From JACVRW01 sp963820315 (GTDB lineage: Bacteria > Actinomycetota > Thermoleophilia > Solirubrobacterales > Thermoleophilaceae): a stretch of DNA of 64,000 nucleotides. A program made the translations under genes and the position numbers. The DNA lies in the NCBI GenBank assembly GCA_963820315.1, contig CAWFZK010000036.1, positions 124,001 to 188,000 on the forward strand. The letters are read 5' to 3'. Positions 53,052-61,940 of this stretch are shown one piece after another; positions within the stretch are counted from its first letter, which is position 1; each line of letters opens with the position of its first letter. Below the pieces are notes generated by a model that was given only the letters and a program-made list of their open reading frames with translations, searched no databases and was not told the origin of the DNA.

Positions 53052-53630
53052 CTACTCCTCGGTCTCGGCCGGGTCCTCATCGGCGAGGATGCGGTAGACG
53101 TCGCGGCGCGCCTGGGTGAGGATGTCCCTCACCTTGGCGATCTGAGCGTCGTCCCCGGCCATCGCCACCTGGAAGGAAGCGGCACCGAGCTGGCCCAGCA
53201 GCGAGCGCAGCTCGAGGCGCGACTCGCCGAAGCCCTCGGCGGACTTGGTCCAGGGCTCGCCCAGCTGGTCGCGGTGCTCCTCGACGTGTGCCTTGCCCTC
53301 GTCGGTGAGCTCGTAGGGCGTACGGCCCTCGCCCGCCTGCGGGCGGATCAGGCCCTCGTCCTCGAGCAGCGCGAGCGTCGGGTAGACCGACCCCGGACTC
53401 GGGCGCCAGGCGCCGTCAGAGCGCCGCTCGATCTCGCCCATCAGGCCGTAGCCGGTCATCGGGCCCTCGTCGAGCAGCACCAGCACGGCGGCGCGGACGT
53501 CGCCGCGGCGCATGCGCCGCCGGCGGCCTCCGCCGGGGGGACCCCAGCTGCCGTGCATGCCGTGCCAGCCCCTCATGGCTTCAGAGTGGCGGCCCCTGTA
53601 ATGACCGCCGCGTGACTTGAATCGGTGCAT
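53052..53630 (-). CDS. PadR-family transcriptional regulator
   Basis: A 192-aa protein. The winged-helix DNA-binding domain is at ~40-115 (MRRGDVRAAVLVLLDEGPMT, GYGLMGEIERRSDGAWRPSP, GSVYPTLALLEDEGLIRPQA). The C-terminal helical dimerisation domain is rich in Glu and Leu (ESRLELRSLLGQLGAASFQV). The N-terminus (~1-38) is rich in Gly, His and Arg (MHRFKSRGGHYRGRHSEAMR), common in actinobacterial PadR proteins of this class. The start has AGGAG 6 nt upstream. The upstream AT-rich region contains a palindrome and it is probably autoregulated. Confidence 0.9.
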   Translation of the reverse strand: MHRFKSRGGHYRGRHSEAMRGWHGMHGSWGPPGGGRRRRMRRGDVRAAVLVLLDEGPMTGYGLMGEIERRSDGAWRPSPGSVYPTLALLEDEGLIRPQAGEGRTPYELTDEGKAHVEEHRDQLGEPWTKSAEGFGESRLELRSLLGQLGAASFQVAMAGDDAQIAKVRDILTQARRDVYRILADEDPAETEE

Positions 53631-53666
53631 CTATAACTCCTATTTTGGAAGATCACGATGTGTCAA

Positions 53667-53676
53667 CGATATATCG
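53667..53676. promoter_or_regulatory. Palindrome CGATATATCG upstream of padR (candidate operator)
   Basis: A perfect 10-bp palindrome in an unusually AT-rich intergenic stretch, 37 bp upstream of the PadR start. On the minus strand it is followed immediately by TTGACA, a good -35 hexamer, so a bound repressor would block the promoter. Autoregulation is the usual PadR mode; the link is inference. Confidence 0.5.
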
Positions 53677-53736
53677 GTATCTCCAGGATGTCAAGTCCCG
53701 GATTCCCGGGGTCCTCCGCTACCCTCTACCGATCGA

Positions 53737-53810
<74 letters not shown>

Positions 53811-54048
53811 CTCAGTCGTCCGCCATGGCAGGTGCGTAGATCTTGTTCACCACGCCTCCCGGGTGAGTTGGACGACGAGCAGGTGTCTCGGTGCTAGCGA
53901 GGCCGCTTCGGCGGCGATATCGACGCCGAAGCTTGCCGGCGGGTCGGGGAATCGTGCTCGCGCAGGGCGCACGTCCTCGAGAAGCCGAAGGCTGCATAGT
54001 GGCGCGCCAAGGCCGTTTCCGAGCTCAAACCCCAAGGAGGCAGCAAAG

Positions 54049-54348
54049 ATGATCGTCATGCTCTCCGTCCGTCGCCTCAAGCCCGGCGCATGGGACCAGT
54101 TCCGGCGGGCGTGGGATCCCGGAGGCGACAAGCCTCCCGGCTTCCAGCGCGCCTTCCACGCCCGCAACATCCGTGACGAGGACGAGGTCATCTCGTTCGG
54201 CCTGTTCGACATGACCGAGGACGACTACCGGCGCTGGCGTGCCGAGGCGGACGCGCAAGAGACTCAGCGGGTCGATCGACTCTCGGCATTCGTCGAGAGC
54301 CAGCCGGCCGAGGGCGTCTACGAGGTCATCGACGTTGTAGACGAGTAA
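54049..54348 (+). CDS. Small dimeric alpha/beta-barrel protein (antibiotic-biosynthesis-monooxygenase-like fold)
   Basis: A 99-aa protein beginning MIVMLSVRRLKPGAWDQFRR, with a beta-strand then helix, a middle strand FHARNIRDEDEVISFGLFDM and a last strand VYEVIDVVDE. This is the ferredoxin-like ABM/DUF fold that forms dimers. No catalytic residues are identifiable. AAGGAGG lies 8 nt upstream of the ATG. The 238 bp between the tRNA-Arg and this gene hold no gene I can support. Function unknown. Confidence 0.78.
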   Translation: MIVMLSVRRLKPGAWDQFRRAWDPGGDKPPGFQRAFHARNIRDEDEVISFGLFDMTEDDYRRWRAEADAQETQRVDRLSAFVESQPAEGVYEVIDVVDE

Positions 54349-54485
54349 CGGGCCGAGACACACGAAGGAGCCGCTCTGCAAGTTTCCGCGCAGCGGACAG
54401 AGACTGCTCGCCAAGCCATGCACTTCGGGCTATAAGGCAGCCGACGAGCCGATTTCTAGCCACGAGCTATGAAAGGAGCGCGAGG

Positions 54486-55709
54486 ATGCCAGCCAGGTTA
54501 AGGGGAAGAGGTACGGTGCTCCTGGCCGCTGTGCTCGCGGCGTGCGGACTGGGATCGGCCGGCGCGAGCGCGGCGTCGGCCGCACCGGGCTACCGGCTGG
54601 CGTTCGGGTCCACAGTCGCGGCCGCTTCGGATGGCGGCCCGTTGATCATCCAGGGTCACCGCTCGAGCACCGACGAGCCGATGATGGCCGACCAGATCCT
54701 CGAGTACTCAAGCGGGGGCACGACGCGTCCGAACATGGGACAGCTCCTCTACGAGGAATACCCGGGGTCGGTGAGCCACCGGCACTGGCACTACAAGGGC
54801 TTCGTCCGCTACCAGCTCCGCGCCACGTCGGACCTGTCGCTCGTCCGCCCGGACAACAAGGCAGGGTTCTGTTTGTCCGACCCCATATACGCGCTGGACT
54901 TCTGCGGCTCCATGAAGCCGGAGGCGCTCACCGTCTCCGAGGGCCTTGGCCGGGGCACGAGCGACTACTACAACCCGAACCTCGAGGGGCAGTGGATCGA
55001 CGTTGCCGACGTGCCGCCCGGCGATTACTGGCTCGTCCACTGGGTGAACTCCGCCAAGGAGATCTGCGAGAGCGACTACAAGAACAACACCGCGGCGGTC
55101 AGGATCGCGCTGTGGCCTAACGGTTACGGCGTGGCTCCGTATTTCACAGTGGGCGAGGAACGTGAGCCGTTCGAACCGCTCTACAGCGACACGGGTCCAC
55201 CTGACGACATGTGCGTCCTTGACCCAATGCCGGGCTGGGGCCCGCCCGACCTGATACAGAAGAAGCCCACCGAACTCGCCGTTACCCCGGTCGGAGGCGA
55301 GGGCGGGCAAGTCCCGCCGGGGAGCACACCGCCGGAACCTTCTGCGACGGGCTCAGTCCTCGCAGTGGCCTCTGCTCCCACGCTCCGTGAAACTCTTGCC
55401 CGACGCTACGTGGTCAGGGCATTGACCCAGCGATTCCACAGGCGCCCCAGGCAAGTCCGCCAGGCGTGCCGGAGGGTAAGCCGGACGAGCTTCCTGTGCC
55501 GCGTTCGCTGGCATGACCAGCGGTATCGGTACCGCGGCGGCGTCCGGATCTTCACCGCCCGCACGCGAACCGGCTTCGAGCGACGCTTCAACCTACGGGT
55601 GCTGCGCACCGACAGGCGCTGCGTACGCGAGCGCCGCCGCGGCTGCTCGCGGACACTCGAGGCGAAGAACGTGCGGTTCCGACTCACGGCGACCCGCTCG
55701 AAACCCTGA
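54486..55709 (+). CDS. Secreted lysyl oxidase-like copper protein
   Basis: A 407-aa protein with a signal peptide (GTVLLAAVLAACGLGSAG). Residues ~55-245 look like a lysyl oxidase domain: copper-ligand motif SHRHWHYKGFVRYQL (the HxHxH of LOX), RPDNKAGFCLSD, ALDFCG and the late signature QWIDVADVPPGDYWLVHWVN with ESDYKNNTAAVRI. The C-terminal ~100 residues are Arg-rich with several Cys (RRPRQVRQACRRVSRTSFLC) and may bind the cell surface or acidic polymers. It would oxidise lysine side chains to allysine for crosslinking. GAAAGGAGCGAGG precedes the ATG. No obvious operon partner. Confidence 0.83.
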   Translation: MPARLRGRGTVLLAAVLAACGLGSAGASAASAAPGYRLAFGSTVAAASDGGPLIIQGHRSSTDEPMMADQILEYSSGGTTRPNMGQLLYEEYPGSVSHRHWHYKGFVRYQLRATSDLSLVRPDNKAGFCLSDPIYALDFCGSMKPEALTVSEGLGRGTSDYYNPNLEGQWIDVADVPPGDYWLVHWVNSAKEICESDYKNNTAAVRIALWPNGYGVAPYFTVGEEREPFEPLYSDTGPPDDMCVLDPMPGWGPPDLIQKKPTELAVTPVGGEGGQVPPGSTPPEPSATGSVLAVASAPTLRETLARRYVVRALTQRFHRRPRQVRQACRRVSRTSFLCRVRWHDQRYRYRGGVRIFTARTRTGFERRFNLRVLRTDRRCVRERRRGCSRTLEAKNVRFRLTATRSKP

Positions 55710-55964
55710 CGAACAGACAGAGCCTGACCAGCACCCGGCCAACGCGTGGCGTGTCCGAACGCATGCGTGAGCGCGCCCGTCAGGTACCGCGACCGAACGT
55801 TGACAATTTGTTACACCCTCCCGAACCAGCTTCCGGCCTATGCACCACCCCCCGCGTCGGCCGCGATCTCGGCAGCCGGTCGGACTCGGAGCGCGTGCTC
55901 GTGGATCGCAGGGTGCGCTGCGGTGGCACCGTTCACGCGGCCGAGACGCGTCTCCTGCTTGCGC

Positions 55965-56372
55965 TCACGGTCGCCTGCCCGGCGAAGTCCGGCCTCTGTG
56001 TTTCTCGAACCCCACGAGCGTGCGCCCGTCTCCGTTCCTTACCTCGAGGCGGTCGACGAGCGCCGCGATGATCTGTATGCCGCGGCCGGACGTCGCGTCA
56101 AGTGGGGCCGGCTCGAGTGCGCTGTCGAAGCTCCCGAGGTCGCAGACCTCCACCCGCAGACCACGCGGGCACGGTTCGGTTGCAAACAGCACGCAGTCGT
56201 TCGGCCAGGGCTTGCCGTGCTGAATGGCGTTAGTGAACGCCTCGGTCGAGGCGAGCATCAGATCCCACACAAGGTCGCCCTCGAGACCGGCCTCGGCGGC
56301 CGCCTCGCGCACGATGGAACGCGCGGCCTGGGCACTAGCGGGCGTGGCCGGCAGCCATGTCTCCCGCTTCAT
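55965..56372 (-). CDS. Anti-sigma regulatory factor-like HATPase (second copy)
   Basis: A 135-aa GHKL ATPase domain. N-box ASTEAFTNAIQHGKPWPN, G1 LRVEVCDLGSFDSALEPA and G2 SGRGIQIIAALVDRLEV are all present. It starts MKRETWLPATPASAQAARSI, the typical N-terminus of RsbW-like kinases. Orphan like the copy at 40.7 kb: no sigma, STAS or PP2C phosphatase gene is beside it. The 255 bp between the lysyl oxidase-like stop and this gene show no gene; they may hold the terminator of the former. Confidence 0.85.
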   Translation of the reverse strand: MKRETWLPATPASAQAARSIVREAAAEAGLEGDLVWDLMLASTEAFTNAIQHGKPWPNDCVLFATEPCPRGLRVEVCDLGSFDSALEPAPLDATSGRGIQIIAALVDRLEVRNGDGRTLVGFEKHRGRTSPGRRP

Positions 56373-56502
56373 CCGGCACCTCCCGACCGCTCAGGTAGGC
56401 GTTGCGGCTTGGGTGGCAACGGGCCGAGCACCGCACGCGCCGTGTCGGTGAGCCCGGCGCTCGGCGTGGGACAGCGCCTCCGCACAGCGACTGCTCTCCC
56501 GG

Positions 56503-58277
56503 TCATCGGGGCCCTCCTCCGTTAGGACTGGCGGCAGGTCGCCGAGACCTCCCGCGCCTGCCGGGCGAGCCGTTGCCGGCCCGCTCGCTGCCGTTACCCG
56601 ACGCGGTTGCGCCTGGTGGCCGGCGGTAGCCGGTCGCCGCCTGCACCCCTGAGGGTCGCCACCTCTCGCCCCCACGAAGCGTTGGCACATTCTCCGCGTT
56701 CAGCCGATCGGCTATCGCCTGGAGGGTCATCCCGCTCGCGCGCATTGCTCGTATGCGCTCCTTCAACGCCCGGACCTCATTTCTCGCCGCACGGCTGCTG
56801 CCACTCGCTCTCTCGGGCGGTCGTTGCTCGGACAAGGGGCCAGGGTGGCCGGGTCGCGCCGACGGACGCCGTTGCCCGTCAGGGGCAGAGAGCGACACCA
56901 GCTTGTCGGCGGCCTCAGCGCCGCTCTTCGTGCCCGTATCCAGCTCGTCGTCGACCGCTACGAGCCGCCAGCTTCCGCCGCCGAAGCGACCCGACGATGT
57001 AGCCGACCTCCGGGGCCGAGTGGCTCAACCGCCCCAGTTCCGCGACGACCAGACACGACGCCTCCCCCGCCGCGAATCGCCGGAGGGCGTATTGCATTCC
57101 AGGACGCTTCGGCCCAATGTCGCTGACCTGCTCGAGGTCCCGAATGACGTGCTTCAGAAGCAGGCCACGCTGACGGCAGGCCGTCTTGATCGCGGCGATC
57201 TGGTCTCGCAGCTCCTGCCCATCCACCCCTTCGCGCTCACGGACACTCACGTAGCCGATCGCCGCGGGGCCGCGGCGCGGTGCTCGACGGCGCCGTTGAC
57301 GTAGCGCCGGGCTTCGCCGCCTTCCCGTTGCCGTTCCGCGTGGGCCCGGGCCTCACGGTGCCGCCCAACACGCGGCTTGCCTCCGGCGTGCGAGACCTTG
57401 CCTTGAGCCGGCCCGCAAGCAGGCAGCCAATCGCCGCCAGCGCGAGCGCGAGAATCACCAACGGCACGGGAGACGTCGACTTTGCCCCGTCCGTCCCCTT
57501 GCTGCGATCGTCGGGAGCCTTCCGGGTTGGGGTCCTGCTCTGGTCCGACCCTCCCGCCGGCATGCTGCTGTCAGCCCTGCGGCCCCGGTCATCCGCGCCG
57601 GAAGACTCGGCCTGGATCGCCGGACGTCGGCTTCGCTGGCCGGGCTCGTTGCCGCCACGCGTGTCGCTTCTACGACGAGCCAGTTGGCTGCTGTCGGCGC
57701 GCGCGAGGGCCGCCACCGTCGCGGGCGACAACACGCCGTTGACAGGTTGTCCGGCCGTGCGCTGGAAGCGCTCCATGGCAGCCTCCGTACGGGGGCCGTA
57801 CCGGCCGTCAACGGGTCCCGGCCGCTGGCCGATAGCACGGAGCCGGCGCTGGATGGCACGCACCTGCGGCGACCCTCCGGGTTGTCCGTAGCCGGCGCCC
57901 AGGGCGAGCGTCGGCGTCTTGGCGTTCAGCACCCGACGCGTCCGCGGTCCGACGACTCCGTCGACCGCGAGCCCTCTGTCGCGCTGGAGGCGCTCGACCG
58001 CCGCCTCCGTCCGCGGGCCGTAAACGCCGTCAACAGGTCCCGGCCGCAGGCCGCGAGCCCGCAGACTGCGTTGCAGCGCCCGCACACGCGGCTCGCCCTG
58101 CGGCTGTCCGTAGCCAGCTCCTGGAGCGAGCAGTGAGCTCGCGCGGTCTGCTGCTCCCGCGGTGGAGCCGCTGGGATCTGCGGCGATACCCACGGCCGGC
58201 ACGCAGAGCACGGCAAGGCAAGCCATGACGCTCGCCGCCGATGCCCGCATGACACCTATGCAATGTCTACTTTTCAT
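56503..58277 (-). CDS. Peptidoglycan-binding, membrane-anchored protein with C-terminal serine-recombinase-like domain (two frameshifts)
   Basis: After removing two extra bases this is one ~590-aa protein. The ATG at 58277 (AGGAGTAGGACG upstream) gives a signal peptide, then two PG_binding_1 domains (GYGQPQGEPRVRALQRSLRA with VYGPRTEAAVERLQRDRG; second copy GYGQPGGSPQVRAIQRRLRA) and a membrane helix (PVPLVILALALAAIGCLLAG). The frame ends at 57237 but the next frame continues AAIGYVSVREREGVDGQELR, a resolvase N-terminal domain, broken again near 57000. A third frame then carries LVAVDDELDTGTKSG and the HTH MTLQAIADRLNAENVPTLRG. The resolvase active-site motif Y-x-R-x-S reads Y-V-S-V-R, so the nucleophile Ser is lost. 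The single-gene model is inferred; two or three separate genes is the alternative. Confidence 0.7.
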
Positions 58278-58351
58278 CGTCCTACTCCTGAATCGAACGG
58301 TGCACCCGGGCGCCCTCGGCACCCGGGTCGGACGGGCTGGCCTGGGAGGCC

Positions 58352-60153
58352 TTAGCCGGGCCGTTCGTTCAGGGAGAGGATGGCCACGGAACGCCAGGAA
58401 ACCGGAACCAGTTGCAACCGGCCCCACAGTCCGCCGGCGGACGCGGCACGGGCAATCAAGAGCGCATAGAGGGCGCCGGATCCGCCGCCGGAGGAGCCGG
58501 CTGCCGCGGCTCCGGACGGCGCACCGCCGGTGAACGCGGGCGGCTCAGGCGACGGCGCCGGTGACGGATCATCGGGGGCCGGAGCAGAATCGGACCGCGA
58601 GCGCGACCCGGCGGCAGCCGGCGCCTGACCTGCCTCCGCCAACATCGCCATCGCGACTCTCACCCCGGCCAGATCGTCCATGAGCATGAGCGCCTCGCGG
58701 GCCACCGCCTCAGCTGGCGTCTCGGCCCGCGCTGGGGAATCGGCAACCGGTTCGCTGGGCCCGTCGGCGGGCGTGGGCGGCTCCGGTGGGGGCTCGGGAG
58801 CCGGCGGGGACGTGGGCTCGAGGGTCGTGCCTAATGCGGGGTCAGGCGTAGCCGCGGCCGTCGGCTCTGGGGTCGGCGCGGGCGTGGGCTCGGGCGCCGG
58901 TGCTGGCTCTGGGGTCGGCGCGGGCGTGGGCTCGGGCGCCGGTGCTGGCTCTGGGGTCGGCGCGGGCTGGGCGTCGGGGCCGGTGCGGGCTCTGTGGTCG
59001 GCGCGGGCGTGGGCTCGGGCGCCGGTGCTGGCTCTGGGGTCGGCGCGGGCGTGGGCTCCGGGACCGGTGCTGGCTCTGGGGTCGGCGCGGGCGTGGGCTC
59101 GGGCGCCGGTGCTGGCTCTGGGGTCGGCGCGGGCGTGGGCTCGGGCGCCGGTGCTGGCTCTGGGGTCGGCGCGGGCGTGGGCTCGGGCGCCGGTGCTGGC
59201 TCTGGGGTCGGGGACGGCGTGGGCTCTGGGACCAGCACGGGCTCTGGCGTCGGCTCTGCTGGGGTGTCGGGCGTCGGGCGTCGGCGCGGTGGGCTCGGGC
59301 GCCGGTGCTGGCTCTGGGGTCGGCGCGGGCGTGGGCTCGGGGCCGGTGCTGGCTCTGGGGTCGGGGACGGCGTGGGCTCTGGGACCGGCACGGGCTCTGG
59401 CGTCGGCTCGGGGACAGGTGTCGGCTCTGCTGGGGTCGGCTCGGGCGTCGGCTCTGCGGTCGGCGCGGGCTCTGGAGTCGGTGCTGGCTCTGGGGTCGGC
59501 GCGGGCGTGGGCTCCGGGACCGGCGCGGGCTCTGGGGTCGGCGCGGGCGTGGGCTCCGGGACCGGCGCGGGCTCTGGGGTCGGCGCGGGCGTGGGCTCGG
59601 GCGCCGGTGCTGGCTCTGGGGTCGGCGCGGGCTCGGGTGTCGGGGCCGGTGCGGGCTCGGTTGTCGGCTCCGGTGTCGGCTCTGCTGGGGTCGGCTCGGG
59701 CGTCGGCGCGGGTGTCGGCGCAGGCTCTGGGGTCGGCGCCGGCTCGGGCTCCGGGGTCGGCTCAGGTGCCGGCGCAGGTGTTGGCTCCGGGGTCGGGGTC
59801 GGCTCCGGCGTCGGCGCGGATATGGGCTCTGGGGTCGGGCCCGATGCGGGCTCGGGCGCCGACGCGGGCGTCGGGGATGGCGGCGCCGCCTGGTCAGCGG
59901 ACGGTTCAGGCGTAGGGGTGGGGACCTCGGGAGTGGGCGGCTCCTCGGGATCGAGAAGCTCCGGCTCCGAAACCGGCGCTGAGCCCTCCAAAGGAGTTGC
60001 CGCGTCAACCCCGGGTTCCGTCCCGCCAGCGCTCAACTGCGCGGACGCTGGCGGAACCAGCAGCGCAAAGGCAATAACAGTGGCGATCAGCGCAACCAGA
60101 GGCACCCGGCTGCCGCAGCCGATCGTAACGCCGCTCGTACTGCCTTCGCTCAC
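58352..60153 (-). CDS. Secreted Pro-Glu-Pro-Thr repeat protein (frame breaks in repeats)
   Basis: The ATG at 60153 opens a signal peptide (VPLVALIATVIAFALLVPPA), then ~330 residues of degenerate PEPTPAPTPEPAPAPE repeats, encoded by tandem copies of a ~42-bp unit between about 58860 and 59780. The frame is lost near 59340, regained near 59280 and lost again near 58975 by a one-base deletion. The following frame continues in sense to 58352 as DPALGTTLEPTSPPAPEPPP, EALMLMDDLAGVRVAMAMLA and a hydrophobic C-terminus ending VSWRSVAILSLNERPG. Net length ~600 aa. Likely a cell-wall-spanning spacer. It lies 74 bp upstream of the peptidoglycan-binding gene, same strand, probably one operon. Confidence 0.75.
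58860..59780. repeat. Tandem 42-bp repeat array coding Pro-Glu-Pro-Thr units
   Basis: Near-identical 42-bp units (one phase begins GTGGGCTCGGGCGCCGGTGC on the plus strand) are repeated head to tail with truncated copies. Each encodes 14 residues of the P-E-P-x type on the minus strand. There are no unique spacers, so this is a coding minisatellite and not a CRISPR. Such arrays change length by slippage and are easily misassembled. Confidence 0.85.
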
Positions 60154-60479
60154 ACGCCTCCTCTCCGCACTGTTCGATGCACCTGCCGGCGACGGCTCCT
60201 ACCCAAGCTAGGTTCGAAGCATCAGAGTGGCGTCAGGCCGTGCCGTGGATTCCCGCAAATTGCGGGAACTTGCGGTTCTGCCTGTGGTACGTATACGCAA
60301 AATCTGTGCTATAGGCGTCGCAGACGCGTAGAAGGAGCGGCCGTGCCTCCCCGCTTCTCCAGCGGTAGTCCGTTGGATCCGCCGCGTCGTCAGGCCAGGT
60401 TGCCGGGGCCTGAGCTATCTGTCTCACCGGACAGGGCTAGTACCCGATCGCGCGGCGTTTTCGCGCGAAGCGGCAGTGC
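60154..60479. other. Non-coding interval with candidate regulatory elements
   Basis: 326 bp between the start of the Pro-Glu repeat gene (60153, minus strand) and the stop of the sialidase-like gene (60480, minus strand). No reading frame here has family sequence. It contains a perfect 19-bp palindrome at 60250-60268 and an AT-richer patch (GTACGTATACGCAAAATC, about 60287-60305) suitable for a promoter of the repeat gene. Confidence 0.6.
60250..60278. promoter_or_regulatory. Perfect palindrome TTCCCGCAA-A-TTGCGGGAA plus a third half-site
   Basis: The 9-bp arms (60250-60258 and 60260-60268) are exact reverse complements around a single A. A third, partial half-site (TTGCGGTTC, 60270-60278) repeats the right arm after exactly 10 bp, one helical turn. 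It lies ~100 bp upstream of the Pro-Glu repeat gene, in non-coding DNA. It looks like an operator for a dimeric regulator with cooperative binding; the regulator is unknown. Confidence 0.6.
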
Positions 60480-61830
60480 TCATCTGACACGCCGGGTCGC
60501 CGGCGTGTAGCCGGGGGCGCTCGCCGTCGCCGTGCCTCGCCTGAGCCCGAGTGTGACGCGCCCACGTCGGTCCGTCCGGCCGGAGCGCCGGGCCGCGCGC
60601 ACGGTCGCACCGCGCACGGGGTCGCCGGCGTCGGTGACCGTGAACGTGACGCGGCCGGAGCGCTTGCGAGCGCTTAGTGTCAGCCCGGGCTCGATGCGCG
60701 CCGAGTAGGTTGCGCCGCCGGACTCGTTGCCGGTGCCGAACAGCGCGAGGATGTCGAGCGCGCTCGACGTGGCGCTCGCATCGACGGAGTAGGTCGAATG
60801 CGCGCCACGCACGGCGCCGGCGTCAACGGGCGCGCCGAACTCGCTCGCCTCGACGGTTGGAGCGCGCCGCGAGGACGTGCGTCTCGCCGAACGTCCCGTC
60901 GCTCCACACGGCCCAGACCCGGCCCTCTGCGTCCGCGGCGAGCGTGACCTGCGAGTTGGCGTCGGTGCGTGCCACGAGCTTCGCGGCGCTCGCGCCGACG
61001 CGCCACACGCGGACCCGGTTCGCCGTTGGGTAGCCGAGCGCGTACGCGACGTAGAAGCCGCCGTTCCTGGCGCGCGCGACGATCGGCGTCGTCGAGACCG
61101 TGCCGCCGCCCTGCATGACCTGGCTGCCCGGCATCGTCATCGCCACGCCGGAAGGCGAGCCGTCCGCGTTCACGCGCTGTGCGACGACGCCGCGCTTCGC
61201 GGCGGCGCTCGAGAACCACGCCATCATGGCCCGGCCGCCCGCGTCGGAGGCGATCCCGGGGCCGCGGCCATAAGGACCGAGCGGACCCTGAAAGTCGAAG
61301 TTCGGCGTCGCGGGGTCGAGCCCCGAGTGAACCCAGGTGCCGAGCGTCCCCGCCCACGCCTGCAGGACCGTGCCGTTTGGCAGCGTGGTCGAGGAGGCGT
61401 CGCTGCCGTAGGCCTGCGCCCCGCGCGGGATGATCGAGCCGGGAGTGAGCTGCCAGCTCGCGCCGCCGTCCGTCGACAGCGCCGTGTTGAGGTCCTGGTT
61501 GGGATCGTTCGAGTCGGTCGTCCGGATCGCTCCCCAGAAAACGCGGATGCCGCCCGGCACCGCGGTCAGCGCGGCGTCCATGTGCCCGGTCCAGCCGCTT
61601 TGGATCGGCGACGTGGCGCCGACCTTCCCGCCGCGGGAGATCGCCGTGTGCAACAGGTCGCCGCCCTTGTGCCAGGCCACGTGCAACACGCCGTCGCTCG
61701 TGCGAACGAGGCCGACCTGATCGATGCTCGCGCCGCCGGAGGCGGTGATCTGCCGCCAGGCTGCGGCGTCAGCCACGGGTGCGGGGGCCGCGACAAGTGC
61801 GAGCGCGGCCGCGACGATCAGCCTCTTCAC
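60480..61830 (-). CDS. Secreted sialidase/BNR-like beta-propeller protein (one frameshift)
   Basis: GTG 61830 opens a signal peptide (VKRLIVAAALALVAAPAPVA). The next ~330 residues are propeller-like with BNR/Asp-box-like turns (TALSTDGGASWQLTPGSI) and repeated strand pairs (VLHVAWHKGGDLLHTAISRG, AWSDGTFGETHVLAARSN). Near 60850 the frame ends in RRGERVRRAR, but one frame over the sequence continues TVEASEFGAPVDAGAVRGAH and then an Ig-like/carboxypeptidase-regulatory-type tail (TFTVTDAGDPVRGATVRAAR) ending at 60480. One extra base in CCAACCGTCG explains it; total ~449 aa. No catalytic residues of true sialidases can be assigned, so an exo-sialidase activity is unproven. Confidence 0.75.
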
Positions 61831-61940
61831 AGGCCGAGAGTACGTCAGGAACGCGGGCAGAACCCTGACCAGCGTAAGAAACCCGCGGCGGGCCGGTTGG
61901 ACGGGCGATGGATCGCAAGCTTCCCGACGATGGAGACCCA

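Noticed and set aside
56503..57250. Mobile element or prophage integrase
   Set aside because: The resolvase catalytic serine is absent, there are no terminal repeats or attachment sites nearby, and the domain follows a peptidoglycan-binding membrane protein.
58860..59780. Possible CRISPR array because of regular short repeats
   Set aside because: Units are contiguous with no unique spacers, are protein-coding, and no cas genes are present.
60480..60812. A separate small gene after the sialidase-like protein
   Set aside because: Its upstream sequence continues the same protein one frame over (TVEASEFGAPVDAG), and removing one base joins both into a whole number of codons.
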